The notes: a model not told the origin generated them from the sequence alone. A DNA stretch of 48,356 nt from Alysiella filiformis (GCF_014054525.1 NZ_CP059564.1:1-48356); one strand, 5' to 3'; shown: positions 8,797-17,134, counted from the stretch's first letter. Made by a program: numbers and translations.

Positions 8797-8907
8797 ACAC
8801 ACCAAACCCCATTCTCATTCTATCCATTAGAAACAAACAATCTAACGCCATAATCCGCTTTTGTGTATGATTTGCGCCATCAACATCACACAAAATTGAA
8901 AAAGATT

Positions 8908-9657
8908 ATGAAAAATCAATCCACTGTTTTGGGCATAATGGGTTTATTGATTTTGCTCGCGCTGTGGCAAATCGGCAGCCTGATTTTGGCGCAAACCATG
9001 CCATTGGCAAATATGCTCGCGCCCGCCGCCGCGCTGGGCAGCCTGAAAACACTATTGCTTGGCGGACAGCTTTGGGAACACATTTTCGCCAGCTTGCAAC
9101 GTGTGGGCGTGGGTTTGGGTTTTGCCTTGCTGATTGGCGTGCCTGTGGGTTTCGCGCTGGGCTTGTCGCGCAAAACAGAGCAGACCGCCAGCCCCGCATT
9201 CCAATTTTTACGCATGATTTCACCGCTTTCGTGGATGCCTGTGGTGGTCATGCTGTTTGGCATAGGCAATGCACCGATTTATTTTTTGTTGGCGTTTGCG
9301 GCGGTGTGGGCGATTATTTTGAACACGGCGGCAGGCGTGAAAAACATCAACCCACAATGGCTGGAATTGGGGCGTTCATTGAGCGCGACCCAATCGGAAA
9401 TGTTGTTGAAAATCATGCTGCCTGCCGTGTTGGGCGACATTTTGAACGGTTTGCGTTTGGCGATTGGCATTGTGTGGGTGGTACTCGTGCCATGCGAAAT
9501 GTTGGGCGTGAACGAAGGTTTGGGCTATTTCATTTTGGACACGCGCGACCGTTTGGCGTATGCCGAACTGATGGCAGCGATTGTGTTGATTGGCATCATT
9601 GGTTGGGCTTTGGACAGCATGGCGCGGTATGCAGCGCGGTTTTGGCAACGAAGTTAA
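8908..9657 (+). CDS. ABC transporter permease (nitrate/sulfonate/taurine type)
   Basis: A 249-residue inner-membrane permease of the SsuC/TauC/NrtB group with about six hydrophobic segments. The EAA loop that docks on the ATPase is visible as LELGRSLSATQSEMLLKIML. The frame opens at 8863, but the ATG at 8908 (MKNQSTVLGIM) precedes the first membrane helix directly and fits the family. It completes the importer whose ATPase is at 3451 and binding protein at 4828. The three genes are on one strand but over 5.4 kb, which is unusual for this family. Confidence 0.87.
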   Translation: MKNQSTVLGIMGLLILLALWQIGSLILAQTMPLANMLAPAAALGSLKTLLLGGQLWEHIFASLQRVGVGLGFALLIGVPVGFALGLSRKTEQTASPAFQFLRMISPLSWMPVVVMLFGIGNAPIYFLLAFAAVWAIILNTAAGVKNINPQWLELGRSLSATQSEMLLKIMLPAVLGDILNGLRLAIGIVWVVLVPCEMLGVNEGLGYFILDTRDRLAYAELMAAIVLIGIIGWALDSMARYAARFWQRS

Positions 9658-9731
9658 TGTTCAGGCAGCCTGAAACACGCATTTTCCATTAAAATGACAA
9701 CTTTAAAACCCTTCAATCAGGAAAAACCAAA

Positions 9732-10379
9732 ATGAAATTATACATTTACGACCATTGCCCCTTTTGCTCACGCGCGCGCATGATTTTCGGTTTGCGCCAA
9801 ATGGCGGTGGAAGAAATCGTCTTGCTCAATGACGATGAAACCACGCCCATCGCCCTGATTGGCGCAAAACAAGTTCCCATTTTGCAAAAAGCAGACGGCT
9901 CGCACATGGGCGAAAGTTTAGACATTGTCAATTACATCAACGCATTATCAGGCAACCCACCTTTGGCAGACACACGCGCCGCCGTGCAAACGTGGTTGCA
10001 GCGCGTGGGCGAATACATCAATCGCCTGATTATGCCGCGCGATGTGGAATTGGGGCTGCCTGAATTTGCCACGCCCGAATCCATACAGTATTTTATTGAT
10101 AAAAAAGAAAAATTCATTGGCAGCTTTGCAGAAAATCGCCACAAAACGCCCGAATATTTGGCAAAAATCAATGCCGATTTGCGCGATTTGGACGCGCTGA
10201 TTCAATCGCCCGATTGGGCAAATGGCGCAACATTGAGTTTGGACGACATCGTTTTGTTCCCCATTTTACGCAATTTGAGCATGGTAAAAGGCATTGTTTT
10301 CCCAGAAAAAACATTGCATTATGTGCAAAACATGGCGCAAAAAGCCAAAATGGATTTGTATTTTGACCGCGCTTTGTGA
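9732..10379 (+). CDS. grxB: Glutaredoxin 2
   Basis: A 215-residue GrxB. The N-terminal thioredoxin-fold domain carries the CPFC redox motif (DHCPFCSRAR) and the cis-proline segment QVPIL. GESLDIVNYIN corresponds to the glutathione-binding part, and an all-helical GST-like C-terminal domain follows. It reduces protein disulfides using glutathione in the cytoplasm. A DUS separates it from the permease gene, and a strong bidirectional terminator follows. Confidence 0.93.
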   Translation: MKLYIYDHCPFCSRARMIFGLRQMAVEEIVLLNDDETTPIALIGAKQVPILQKADGSHMGESLDIVNYINALSGNPPLADTRAAVQTWLQRVGEYINRLIMPRDVELGLPEFATPESIQYFIDKKEKFIGSFAENRHKTPEYLAKINADLRDLDALIQSPDWANGATLSLDDIVLFPILRNLSMVKGIVFPEKTLHYVQNMAQKAKMDLYFDRAL

Positions 10380-10401
10380 TGTTTCAGGCAGCCTGAAAAA
10401 C

Positions 10402-10435
10402 AAAAAACCGCCTTGTCAAACAAGACGGTTTTTTG
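10402..10435. terminator. Bidirectional terminator between grxB and the Ala-rich lipoprotein gene
   Basis: AAAAAACCGCCTTG pairs with CAAGACGGTTTTTT (one mismatch) around a five-base loop. The A-run and T-run let it work for both converging genes. Confidence 0.88.
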
Positions 10436-10447
10436 TCAAACAGCAAA

Positions 10448-10732
10448 TTATTGTGCAGCAGAAGCAGCAGCCGCTTTCACTTCGCTGGCAGCAGCTTGTA
10501 CTTCGCTTGCCGCAGCAGCCACGCCAGAAGCCACAGCCGCTTCAACATTGCTTGCCGCTTCAGCAGCAGCAGATGCCGCAGCCGCAGTTGCAGAAGCCAT
10601 TTCAGCTTTCACTTCGCTGGCAGCCGCTTTCACTTCGTTGGTGGCGTTTTGGGTGGTTTGTTTTGCTTGTTCGTTACCGCAAGCCGCTACAAACAAAGAC
10701 AAGAAAGCAGCAGCCAAAAGGGATTTTTTCAT
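10448..10732 (-). CDS. Ala-rich small lipoprotein
   Basis: A 94-residue protein with a clear lipoprotein signal (MKKSLLAAAFLSLFVAAC, lipobox VAAC). The mature part is almost entirely Ala with spaced Glu, Lys, Ser and Val (EVKAAASEVKAEMASATAAA). It contains repeated AASEVKA/AASEVQA units and should form a long helix or coiled coil. It recalls Lpp-type structural lipoproteins, but there is no recognisable C-terminal Lys for peptidoglycan linkage; it ends AAQ. Function unknown. It converges on grxB. Confidence 0.8.
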   Translation of the reverse strand: MKKSLLAAAFLSLFVAACGNEQAKQTTQNATNEVKAAASEVKAEMASATAAAASAAAEAASNVEAAVASGVAAAASEVQAAASEVKAAAASAAQ

Positions 10733-11154
10733 GATAAATGTACCTTGTGTAATGTAAGATTAAGTTAATAAATGGGTTTTTATGCGCCAAGCCATTTTGA
10801 AAATGACGCGGACACACAATCGCGCATTCGGAAAGGGGCGTATTCTGCCTTAATTTAAAAAAGTACGCAATCACGATAATATGGCTCAATGCATTCTTTA
10901 CATTTGTATTTTGGGCAAACGCAATGCCAATCGGATTTGACTAAATGCAATTTATTCCAAAATATTGTTTTAAAAAATAAAAAAATCACACATCGCAAAA
11001 AGATTGTTTCAGACGGGCAAAAAATGGCAACCTGAATGTTGCTTTATTACAACTAAAATGCGCCCTCTTCATTTTATTTCACTACACGCATTTGCCCAAC
11101 CCCACCCAGATAATGTGAATTTGCCATGAGCAATTATCGGTTTGCCAGCGTTTG
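10733..11154. other. Intergenic region without a recognisable gene
   Basis: About 420 AT-rich bases separate the two divergent genes for the Ala-rich lipoprotein and SlyD. I see no open frame with coding character and no complete DUS. The promoters of both genes must lie here. Confidence 0.5.
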
Positions 11155-11163
11155 TGTTATACT
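11155..11163 (+). promoter_or_regulatory. Extended -10 promoter candidate for slyD
   Basis: TGT followed by TATACT forms an extended -10 element 47 bases before the slyD ATG. No good -35 box is seen at the right distance, which is acceptable for extended -10 promoters. Confidence 0.4.
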
Positions 11164-11210
11164 GCTTGGGTTTTTACGCCAATTTCGGCTGTCCATTTTA
11201 AGGAAAAATC

Positions 11211-11690
11211 ATGACGATTAAAAAAAATACCGTGGTAACTTTGCACTACGAAATGTTTGATGCAGACAATCAACTGATTGATAAAACCGTTGAACCCATT
11301 GAATATTTGCACGGTGGCTACGATGGTATCTTCCCTGTGGTTGAAGAAGCCTTGCACGAGAAAAAAGTGGGCGATGTGGTGGACGTTACCATGCAGCCCG
11401 ATGACGCATTTGGCGAACATGAACAAGAATTGATTCGCATTGAAGATTTGAGCGTTTTCCCTGTGGAAGTGGAACCTGGCATGATGTTTGAAGCCGATGA
11501 CCCTGAAACAGGTGGCGTGATTGTGTATCGCGTTACCGATGTGGCAGACGGCAAAGCGGTGGTGGACGGCAATCACCCCTTGGCTGGCATGGTCATTCGT
11601 TTCCGTGCCACGGTTGAAGCCGTGCGCGATGCCACCGCCGAAGAAATCGCTCATGGACACAGCCATGGCGCACACGGTCATCATCACTGA
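11211..11690 (+). CDS. slyD: FKBP-type peptidyl-prolyl isomerase SlyD
   Basis: A 159-residue SlyD. The FKBP domain is split by the insert-in-flap chaperone domain (EEALHEKKVGDVVDVTMQP, DAFGEHEQELI). The pattern NHPLAGMVIRF returns to the FKBP part. The C-terminus is a short His-rich metal-binding tail (HGHSHGAHGHHH). It catalyses prolyl isomerisation, has chaperone activity and can bind nickel. AAGGAA lies upstream of the ATG. Two inverted DUS follow. Confidence 0.95.
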   Translation: MTIKKNTVVTLHYEMFDADNQLIDKTVEPIEYLHGGYDGIFPVVEEALHEKKVGDVVDVTMQPDDAFGEHEQELIRIEDLSVFPVEVEPGMMFEADDPETGGVIVYRVTDVADGKAVVDGNHPLAGMVIRFRATVEAVRDATAEEIAHGHSHGAHGHHH

Positions 11691-11712
11691 TTGATTTGTT
11701 TAAAAACAATGT

Positions 11713-11748
11713 TTCAGGCAGCCTGAATGCATGTTCAGGCTGCCTGAA
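11713..11748. repeat. Inverted pair of complete DUS after slyD
   Basis: TTCAGGCAGCCTGAA (11713-11727) and TTCAGGCTGCCTGAA (11734-11748) form a perfect 15-base inverted repeat with a six-base spacer. A weak T-rich stretch follows, so it may act as a slyD terminator. Confidence 0.8.
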
Positions 11749-11768
11749 AATTTATGCAGACCAAAATC

Positions 11769-12272
11769 ATGCAAACCAATTTATCACAAACACAATTATT
11801 GTTTCGTGAAGCCATGTCGGTGTGTGCGGCAGGGGTTCATGTGATTACCACCGATGGCGCAACGGGGCGTTTTGGCATTACCATGACGGCGGTGTCGTCT
11901 GTTACCGATGAGCCGCCCACACTCATGCTGTGCGTAAACCGTCAGGCACAAATTTACCCCATTTTGCAAGCCAATGGCGTGTTGTGTGTGAATGTGCTTT
12001 CATCACAACAGATTGATGTGGCAGAACATTTTGCAGGTTTAACCAAACTCACGCCCGAGGCGCGTTTTGAACAGCACATTTGGCATCGCGGCAAAAATGG
12101 GCAGTTGCAAGTTGATGGGGCTTTGGCGCATTTGCATGGTAAAATTGTGGCAAATCATGAAGTTGGCACACATGGCGTATTTTATGTGCAAATTGATGAA
12201 ATCGCGCTCAATCCGCATATTGACAATGCTTTGGTGTATTTTCGCCGCACATTTGGCACATTTGAGCGTTGA
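11769..12272 (+). CDS. Flavin reductase family protein
   Basis: A 167-residue FMN-binding split-barrel protein of the HpaC/RutF class. It has the typical start (LFREAMSVCAAGVHVITTDG), a central TAVSSVTDEPPTLMLCVNR segment and the final YFRRTFGTF. Such enzymes use NAD(P)H to supply reduced flavin to a partner monooxygenase. No monooxygenase is nearby, so the partner is unknown. The first ATG of the frame is at 11754, but the ATG at 11769 gives the more usual N-terminus; neither has a strong ribosome site. Confidence 0.85.
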   Translation: MQTNLSQTQLLFREAMSVCAAGVHVITTDGATGRFGITMTAVSSVTDEPPTLMLCVNRQAQIYPILQANGVLCVNVLSSQQIDVAEHFAGLTKLTPEARFEQHIWHRGKNGQLQVDGALAHLHGKIVANHEVGTHGVFYVQIDEIALNPHIDNALVYFRRTFGTFER

Positions 12273-12299
12273 TGGGCGTTTTCAGGCTGCCTGAAAAAC

Positions 12300-12890
12300 T
12301 CAATAACCTTCCAACAACATCGTGTCAATGGCATCACAAATGGCGTGTATCAGCAAAATATGCACTTCCTGAATCCGAGCGGTGCGCGGATAAGGCACAT
12401 TGAGCAACACATCGCCATCGTGCAACATGGCAGCGATTTTGCCGCCATCACGCCCTGTAAAAGCGATAACGCGCATATCGCGTTCGTGGGCAGCCTGAAT
12501 CGCTTCAATGATGTTGCCCGAATTGCCCGATGTGGAAATGCCAATCAACACATCGCCAGCCCGACCCAAAGCACGAACTTGTTTGCTGAAAACGTGTTCA
12601 AAACCATAATCATTGCCAATGGCGGTTAGGGCAGATGTGTCGGTGGTCAGCGCGATGGCGGCAAGTTCCATGCGTTCGCGTTCAAAACGTCCCGTCATTT
12701 CGGCGGCGAAGTGCTGCGCGTCTGCGGCAGAACCGCCATTGCCACAAGCCAAAATTTTGCCGTCATTGGCAAGCGCGTTGAACATGAGCAAAGCGGCTTC
12801 GGCGGTGGCTTCGCTCAACACTTCTTGGGCAAGCTGTTTCACTTTAATGCTTTCATCAAAATGAGCGGCAATTCTTTCGTTTAAATTCAT
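12300..12890 (-). CDS. gmhA: Phosphoheptose isomerase
   Basis: A 196-residue SIS-domain enzyme that converts sedoheptulose 7-phosphate to D-glycero-D-manno-heptose 7-phosphate, the first step of heptose synthesis for lipooligosaccharide. The GmhA hallmarks are KILACGNGGSAADAQHFAAE, ELAAIALTTDTSALTAIGND and GISTSGNSGNIIEA. The start codon lies four bases downstream of the yraN stop on the same strand, so the two are likely co-transcribed, as in Neisseria. Confidence 0.96.
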   Translation of the reverse strand: MNLNERIAAHFDESIKVKQLAQEVLSEATAEAALLMFNALANDGKILACGNGGSAADAQHFAAEMTGRFERERMELAAIALTTDTSALTAIGNDYGFEHVFSKQVRALGRAGDVLIGISTSGNSGNIIEAIQAAHERDMRVIAFTGRDGGKIAAMLHDGDVLLNVPYPRTARIQEVHILLIHAICDAIDTMLLEGY

Positions 12891-12894
12891 GATG

Positions 12895-13239
12895 TTATCC
12901 TGTTATGTTTTGAATCCATTGTGGCGATTCATTGCCTTGCAGCAAAACCGCGTCCAATCGGCACATTGTATTTAATTGATTGATTTGTAAATAATATTCT
13001 GCGCTGCGTTGCAATTTGGCTAATTTGCTGGGGACAATGCTGTATGCCGCGCCACCAAAAGCGGAACTTTTGCGGTATTTGACTTCTACAAAAATCAAAA
13101 TGTTGCCCTGTTGCACAATCAGGTCAATTTCTCCGTGAGGGCAATGCCAGTTGCGGGCGATGAGCCGACAGCCCTGTTCTTGCAAAAACACCAAAGCGCG
13201 GTTTTCGGCGGCTTGCCCTGTGGGGTGGTTGAGTTTCAT
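12895..13239 (-). CDS. yraN: YraN family (UPF0102) nuclease-like protein
   Basis: A 114-residue protein of the YraN/UPF0102 family, which has a restriction-endonuclease-like fold. The predicted active-site residues are in HGEIDLIVQQ and IFVEVKYRKS (E...D...ExK). The family start GQAAENRALVFLQEQGC is present. The frame extends upstream through a DUS (FRQPET), but the ATG at 13239 matches the family N-terminus. Function is poorly defined. It precedes gmhA in the same transcript. Confidence 0.9.
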   Translation of the reverse strand: MKLNHPTGQAAENRALVFLQEQGCRLIARNWHCPHGEIDLIVQQGNILIFVEVKYRKSSAFGGAAYSIVPSKLAKLQRSAEYYLQINQLNTMCRLDAVLLQGNESPQWIQNITG

Positions 13240-13324
13240 GGTTTCAGGCTGCCTGAAAAAGCGTAAAGTATAACGCACCGCAGCTTTTCATGAAATATGA
13301 ATAACGGCGGTGCGTAGAATTTGC

Positions 13325-14211
13325 TTATTTTTGTTTATTGTCTTGTTCTTTTGGCATTTCAGGCTGGCAAGTAATGATTAAATTGCCTATCTCAACAGAA
13401 ACACCAGATGAAATTGCTTGATTTTTAATTTCTTGAATGTGCTCAGCCATTCTTTTATGCTGCAATGTGCGTGCTTTTTCATCAGGTAAAATCTGGTTTT
13501 CTAGCTCTTCAGCAATTTCATATGATAAATTATTTTTCCAAACCTCTTGTATTTCAAAAGGTAAAATACAAGTATAATTTGGATAAACCACCCTAAAATT
13601 CTTATTAGAATAATTTAGTTCATAATCATTAACATAGCGATGCTCATTTACATATGAAACATCTGAATTATTTTTTATATCATTTTTTTTAAAAAATCTT
13701 TCGGAAATTACACTTATCACAATCAACATAGACAAAGCCACAGGCAACATGATAAAAAATACTAAAATCACACCTTTTATTATATTTTTTATGGAATTTT
13801 TAGCAACTGCATTTTGATTAGAAAATTTGGCTATATTATTAGTATTTTCTACATTATCAGCAAAAGACTTTTTAATCTTAATACAAAATTCTATAATATT
13901 CAAAATAAACAATATGACTGCCGCTATCAACACTACCACACCACTCCAATATTCCCTCTCAATAAAAGCCTTACTTCCACTCAATAGATAACAGCCAGTT
14001 GTACTAAAAAGAATAATTGGAGTCAAATTTCTACAAAAATGCAAAACATGCTGAATTGAATCTTTCAAATTTGCTTCAAAGAAAGATTTGCTGTTGGCTG
14101 TTGGCTGTTGGCTGTTGGCTGTTGGCTGTTGGCTGTTGGCTGTTGGCTGTTGGCTGTTGGCTGTTGGCTGTTGGCTGTTGGCTGTTGGCTGTTCAAAGAA
14201 TTATCGCTCAT
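13325..14211 (-). CDS. Putative phase-variable membrane protein, currently out of frame
   Basis: The open frame 14068-13325 encodes about 247 residues with hydrophobic segments near NLTPIILFSTTGCYLL, VVVLIAAVILFILNII and VILVFFIMLPVALSMLI, then a soluble tail. It has no ATG near its beginning, only a TTG. An ATG at 14211, with AGGAG eight bases before it, starts MSDNSLNSQQPTAN and enters the heptanucleotide tract. With the present 14.9 units that frame stops at a TGA soon after the tract (48 codons), whereas one unit more or two fewer would join it to the 247-residue frame. The gene therefore looks phase-variable and OFF. It is very AT-rich and of unknown family. Confidence 0.7.
14090..14193. 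repeat. Heptanucleotide tandem repeat, 14.9 copies
   Basis: The unit is GCTGTTG on the plus strand (AGCCAAC on the minus strand), repeated without a mismatch over 104 bases. Seven is not a multiple of three, so each unit gained or lost shifts the frame of the minus-strand gene. Read on the minus strand the tract encodes SQQPTAN repeats without a stop in any frame. Confidence 0.97.
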
Positions 14212-14418
14212 TGTTTAACTCCTAAATCAAGATTAATCAAAAATATTTCAGGCAGCCTGAAAAGGGAAAAGTATAACCCATATCCGCTCTTCATAAAAAG
14301 CAAATCCCATCAAGGCATTTGCTTTTTCAGGCAGCCTAAAACCTTGAAAATTCGGTTTTCGCCCCTATTTGTAATCAGAAAGATAAAATTTTCCAACCCA
14401 TTTTGCAAAGGAAACAAA

Positions 14419-14958
14419 ATGTCTGAACAAAATCAAAATATTGAAAACGAAAACCCCGAAGTATTGGACAGCGAAACGCGAGCGCCTTTAAGCTACGAAG
14501 CCTTGCAAGAACGCGTTGCCGAATTGGAAGGTATGGTCAAAGATGAACAACTGCGCGGCTTGGCAAACGAACAAAACCTGCGCCGCCGTTTTCAAGAAGA
14601 ATTGCAAAATACCCACAAATTTGCCGCACAAAAATTCGCCACCGAAATGCTGGTCATTAAAGACTATTTGGAAATGGCATTGCTTGACCAAAGCGGCAAT
14701 TTTGACGCGCTCAAAATGGGCGTGAGCATGACGCTCAACGAACTGAACAAAGCGTTTGAAGCCACCCAAATCAAGGAAATCAATCCCCAAAAAGGCGACA
14801 AACTTGACCCACACCAGCACCAAGCCTTGAATGAAATTGCCGTTCCCGATGTGGAAGCAGGCGCGATTGTTGGCGTGATGAAAAAAGGCTACACCATGCA
14901 CGAACGTGTGTTGCGCGCGGCGGCGGTTACGGTGGCAAAAGCCAAAAATCCATCTTAA
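14419..14958 (+). CDS. grpE: Nucleotide exchange factor GrpE
   Basis: A 179-residue GrpE, the dimeric co-chaperone that releases ADP from DnaK. The acidic N-terminus, long helix (YEALQERVAELEGMVKDEQL) and C-terminal beta domain (VPDVEAGAIVGVMKKGYTMH, VLRAAAVTVAK) are all present. AAAGGAAACAAA precedes the ATG. The open frame continues upstream through the heptanucleotide repeat on this strand, but homology and the ribosome site fix the start at 14419. A DUS-derived hairpin lies after the stop (14970-15003). Confidence 0.95.
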   Translation: MSEQNQNIENENPEVLDSETRAPLSYEALQERVAELEGMVKDEQLRGLANEQNLRRRFQEELQNTHKFAAQKFATEMLVIKDYLEMALLDQSGNFDALKMGVSMTLNELNKAFEATQIKEINPQKGDKLDPHQHQALNEIAVPDVEAGAIVGVMKKGYTMHERVLRAAAVTVAKAKNPS

Positions 14959-15024
14959 AATACCATTTTTCAGGCAGCTTTTCACGCAAAAAGGCTGCCT
15001 GAAACCCATTTTTAAGGAACAATC

Positions 15025-15237
15025 ATGCAAACAATTACCTTGCAAATTAAAGATGAATTTGTTCCCGTTTTCATGAAAATGATTTCGGGATTTGGTGCGG
15101 AAATTGCCGTCAAAGAGCATTCAGGCAGCCTGCCAAAACGCGATTTGTCTCAATTGGTTGCCCACCCCAATGCCATCAACGGCAATCCCGATGACATTGT
15201 AAACATCAACTGGGAACAGGAATGGCAACATGATTGA
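15025..15237 (+). CDS. Putative type II antitoxin
   Basis: A 70-residue protein starting MQTITLQIKDEFVPVFMKMI, a pattern common in small antitoxins paired with PIN toxins. The C-terminus (INWEQEWQHD) is acidic and aromatic, suitable for toxin contact. It overlaps the PIN gene by eight bases. AAGGAAC lies upstream of the ATG. A degenerate DUS is read in frame as HSGSLPK. Family assignment is tentative, but the pairing with a PIN-domain gene is clear. Confidence 0.75.
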   Translation: MQTITLQIKDEFVPVFMKMISGFGAEIAVKEHSGSLPKRDLSQLVAHPNAINGNPDDIVNINWEQEWQHD

Positions 15238-15625
15238 CCAAAATGACGTTTATTTGGATACACACATTTTGGTGTGGCTGTATCAATCCCAAACGCAACG
15301 TTTATCCCATAACGTGATTGCCACTTTGGAAAATTACCAAAATCGCTTATTGATTTCACCAATGGTATTGTTAGACTTGGGATTTTTACATGAAATTGAA
15401 CGCATAAACGCCAACGCAGAGCAAGTTTTCAATACATTATGCGATGTTTTGGATTGACAAATTTGTCAAAAACCATGGCAACACACCGTTCAAATCGCTC
15501 AAAATTTGACATTCACACGCGACCCATTTGACCGCTTAATTTTGGCAAATGCCATGCTCAATCACAATACACTTATCACAAAAGACAATAAAATCAGTCA
15601 TTTTTATGATAAAGCATTGTGGTGA
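15230..15625 (+). pseudogene. PIN-domain toxin (VapC-like) with an in-frame stop codon
   Basis: The first 75 codons encode a PIN N-terminus (VYLDTHILVWLYQSQTQRLS) with the metal-binding Asp. A TGA at 15455-15457 then interrupts the frame. The same frame continues without further stops for 55 codons, encoding the rest of the PIN domain (RDPFDRLILANAML, LITKDNKISHFY), and stops at 15623-15625. The full length of 131 codons is normal for the family. LD-stop-QICQKPW suggests a TGG to TGA change. The toxin ribonuclease is probably inactive, while its antitoxin gene remains intact. Confidence 0.85.
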
Positions 15626-15665
15626 TTTTCAGGCAGCTTTTCACACAAACAAGCTGCCCAAAATC

Positions 15666-16997
15666 TCACTCCCCCACACTTTTGGCATTCGCCTTTTTAC
15701 GCGGCTTGCGGCGTTTCTTTTTGGGTGCGGTGGCCTCGCCTTGAATTTTCAGGCTGTCTGAATACGCCATTTCGTTGCGAACATCGTCTTTGGCATATTG
15801 AAATTTTGTCCACCAATCTGCCAATGCCGATTCCACTTCGCCCACTTTGGCGCGAATCAACAAAAAATCATACGCCGCACGAAAACGCGGATTGCTCAAC
15901 AATTTAAACGGACGCTTGCCACGCAAATACAAAAAATGCGGCTGCAACGCCCAAATTTCACGCATGGTTGCCGACATGGTTTGAGGCACACCCCAGCCGC
16001 GCTCCATTTCATCACGAAAAGCAGAAATGGCAGCCAACATCGCATTGACCTCACTGGCACCATTTGATTGATTTTGTTGATAATTGGGTAAAATTTTATC
16101 CCACATCAAAGCCGCCAACACAAATCCCACCGACACACTCTGCCCTGCACGCACGCGCTTGTCGGTTCCCAACAAAGCCTGTTCTATCACGCCATGACGG
16201 GGCGCATTTTGCAACGCAAAAAGCAGGGGGTGAATGTCGCTCGCGTCCACGCCCAAATGCCGTAATTGTTGCAGGCAGCCTTGCGCGTGTCCCGACACGA
16301 TGATTTTGACCAACTCATCAAACAAACGCGCAACAGGTTCTTTTTGCAACAAATGGGCTTGCTCGGCAATGGGTGCTGCGGTGGTTTCGTCTATCACAAA
16401 ATCCAATTTGCCCGCCAAACGCACCGCGCGGAGCATACGCACAGGGTCTTCCTGATAACGCGCCACAGGTTCGCCAATCATCACCAAGCGTTTTTGTTGA
16501 ATATCGTCCATACCATTATGGAAATCAATCACTTGCTTTTTATTCATATCATAATACAAAGCATTGCAAGTGAAATCGCGGCGCACCGCATCTTGCTCAA
16601 TCGTGCCATAGGCATTGTCTTTCACAATGCGCCCTGCCTCGTTTTGTCGCGCCACGCCACTGCGAAAGGTGCTGACTTCCACCGTATCGCGCCCCACCAT
16701 CACATGCGCAATCGGAAAACGCTTGCCAATCACACGGCTGCGGCGAAACAATTTGCACACCTGCTCGGGCGTGGCATTGGTTGCCACGTCAAAATCTTTG
16801 GGCGCAACGTGGAGCAAAAAATCGCGCACCGCACCGCCCACCAAATAGGCTTCATAGCCATGCGATGTCAGCTCACGAATCACATGGGCAGCAGGCGTGT
16901 GTTCGGCAGGCAAATGCAAATTGTGGTATTGGCAAGCAATTTTGAGTTTTTTGGCACGGCGTTTGTTCAACACATTGCCAATGATTTTTTTCAACAT
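15666..16997 (-). CDS. pcnB: Poly(A) polymerase I
   Basis: A 443-residue class II nucleotidyltransferase that adds 3' poly(A) tails to RNA and promotes its decay. Catalytic motifs are YLVGGAVRDFLL and PKDFDVATNATPEQVCKLF. RRDFTCNALYYD and YQEDPVRMLRAVRLAGKL are the conserved PAP segments that follow. The C-terminus is strongly basic (PKKKRRKPRKKANAK), as in E. coli PcnB. The frame opens further upstream, through a DUS (FRQPE), but the ATG at 16997 fits the family. PcnB rather than a CCA-adding enzyme is chosen because of the length and basic tail. Confidence 0.92.
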   Translation of the reverse strand: MLKKIIGNVLNKRRAKKLKIACQYHNLHLPAEHTPAAHVIRELTSHGYEAYLVGGAVRDFLLHVAPKDFDVATNATPEQVCKLFRRSRVIGKRFPIAHVMVGRDTVEVSTFRSGVARQNEAGRIVKDNAYGTIEQDAVRRDFTCNALYYDMNKKQVIDFHNGMDDIQQKRLVMIGEPVARYQEDPVRMLRAVRLAGKLDFVIDETTAAPIAEQAHLLQKEPVARLFDELVKIIVSGHAQGCLQQLRHLGVDASDIHPLLFALQNAPRHGVIEQALLGTDKRVRAGQSVSVGFVLAALMWDKILPNYQQNQSNGASEVNAMLAAISAFRDEMERGWGVPQTMSATMREIWALQPHFLYLRGKRPFKLLSNPRFRAAYDFLLIRAKVGEVESALADWWTKFQYAKDDVRNEMAYSDSLKIQGEATAPKKKRRKPRKKANAKSVGE

Positions 16998-17134
16998 ATT
17001 TTCAAGGCTCTCGTCAATTTCAGGCTGCCTGAAACCATCTTTGCCCAACAAACTGCACACCAATTTGCTTGGCAAAGATTTCAGACTGCCCATTTTGAAA
17101 AACACAATTTCAAAGCAATTTTGATACCAAAAAA

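Noticed and set aside
10294-10768. Gln/Leu- and Ser/Arg-rich frames opposite the Ala-rich lipoprotein gene
   Set aside because: They are the reverse complement of GCN/GAA-rich codons. The minus-strand frame has a textbook lipoprotein signal.
13258-13324. Inverted ACGCACCGC/GCGGTGCGT around 13274-13316 as a terminator of the phase-variable gene or a repeat element
   Set aside because: The stem is nine bases with a long loop and no T-run; it may be a remnant of the GTAGGGTGCGT family but is too short to assign.
14090-14193. CRISPR-like array
   Set aside because: The units are seven bases long, perfectly tandem and without spacers.
14017-14418. Upstream extension of grpE on the plus strand through the heptanucleotide tract (repeated CWLLAVG)
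   Set aside because: The ribosome site and homology place the grpE start at 14419. The repeat has no stop in any frame, so the open extension is a by-product; the minus-strand reading has a proper ATG and Shine-Dalgarno.
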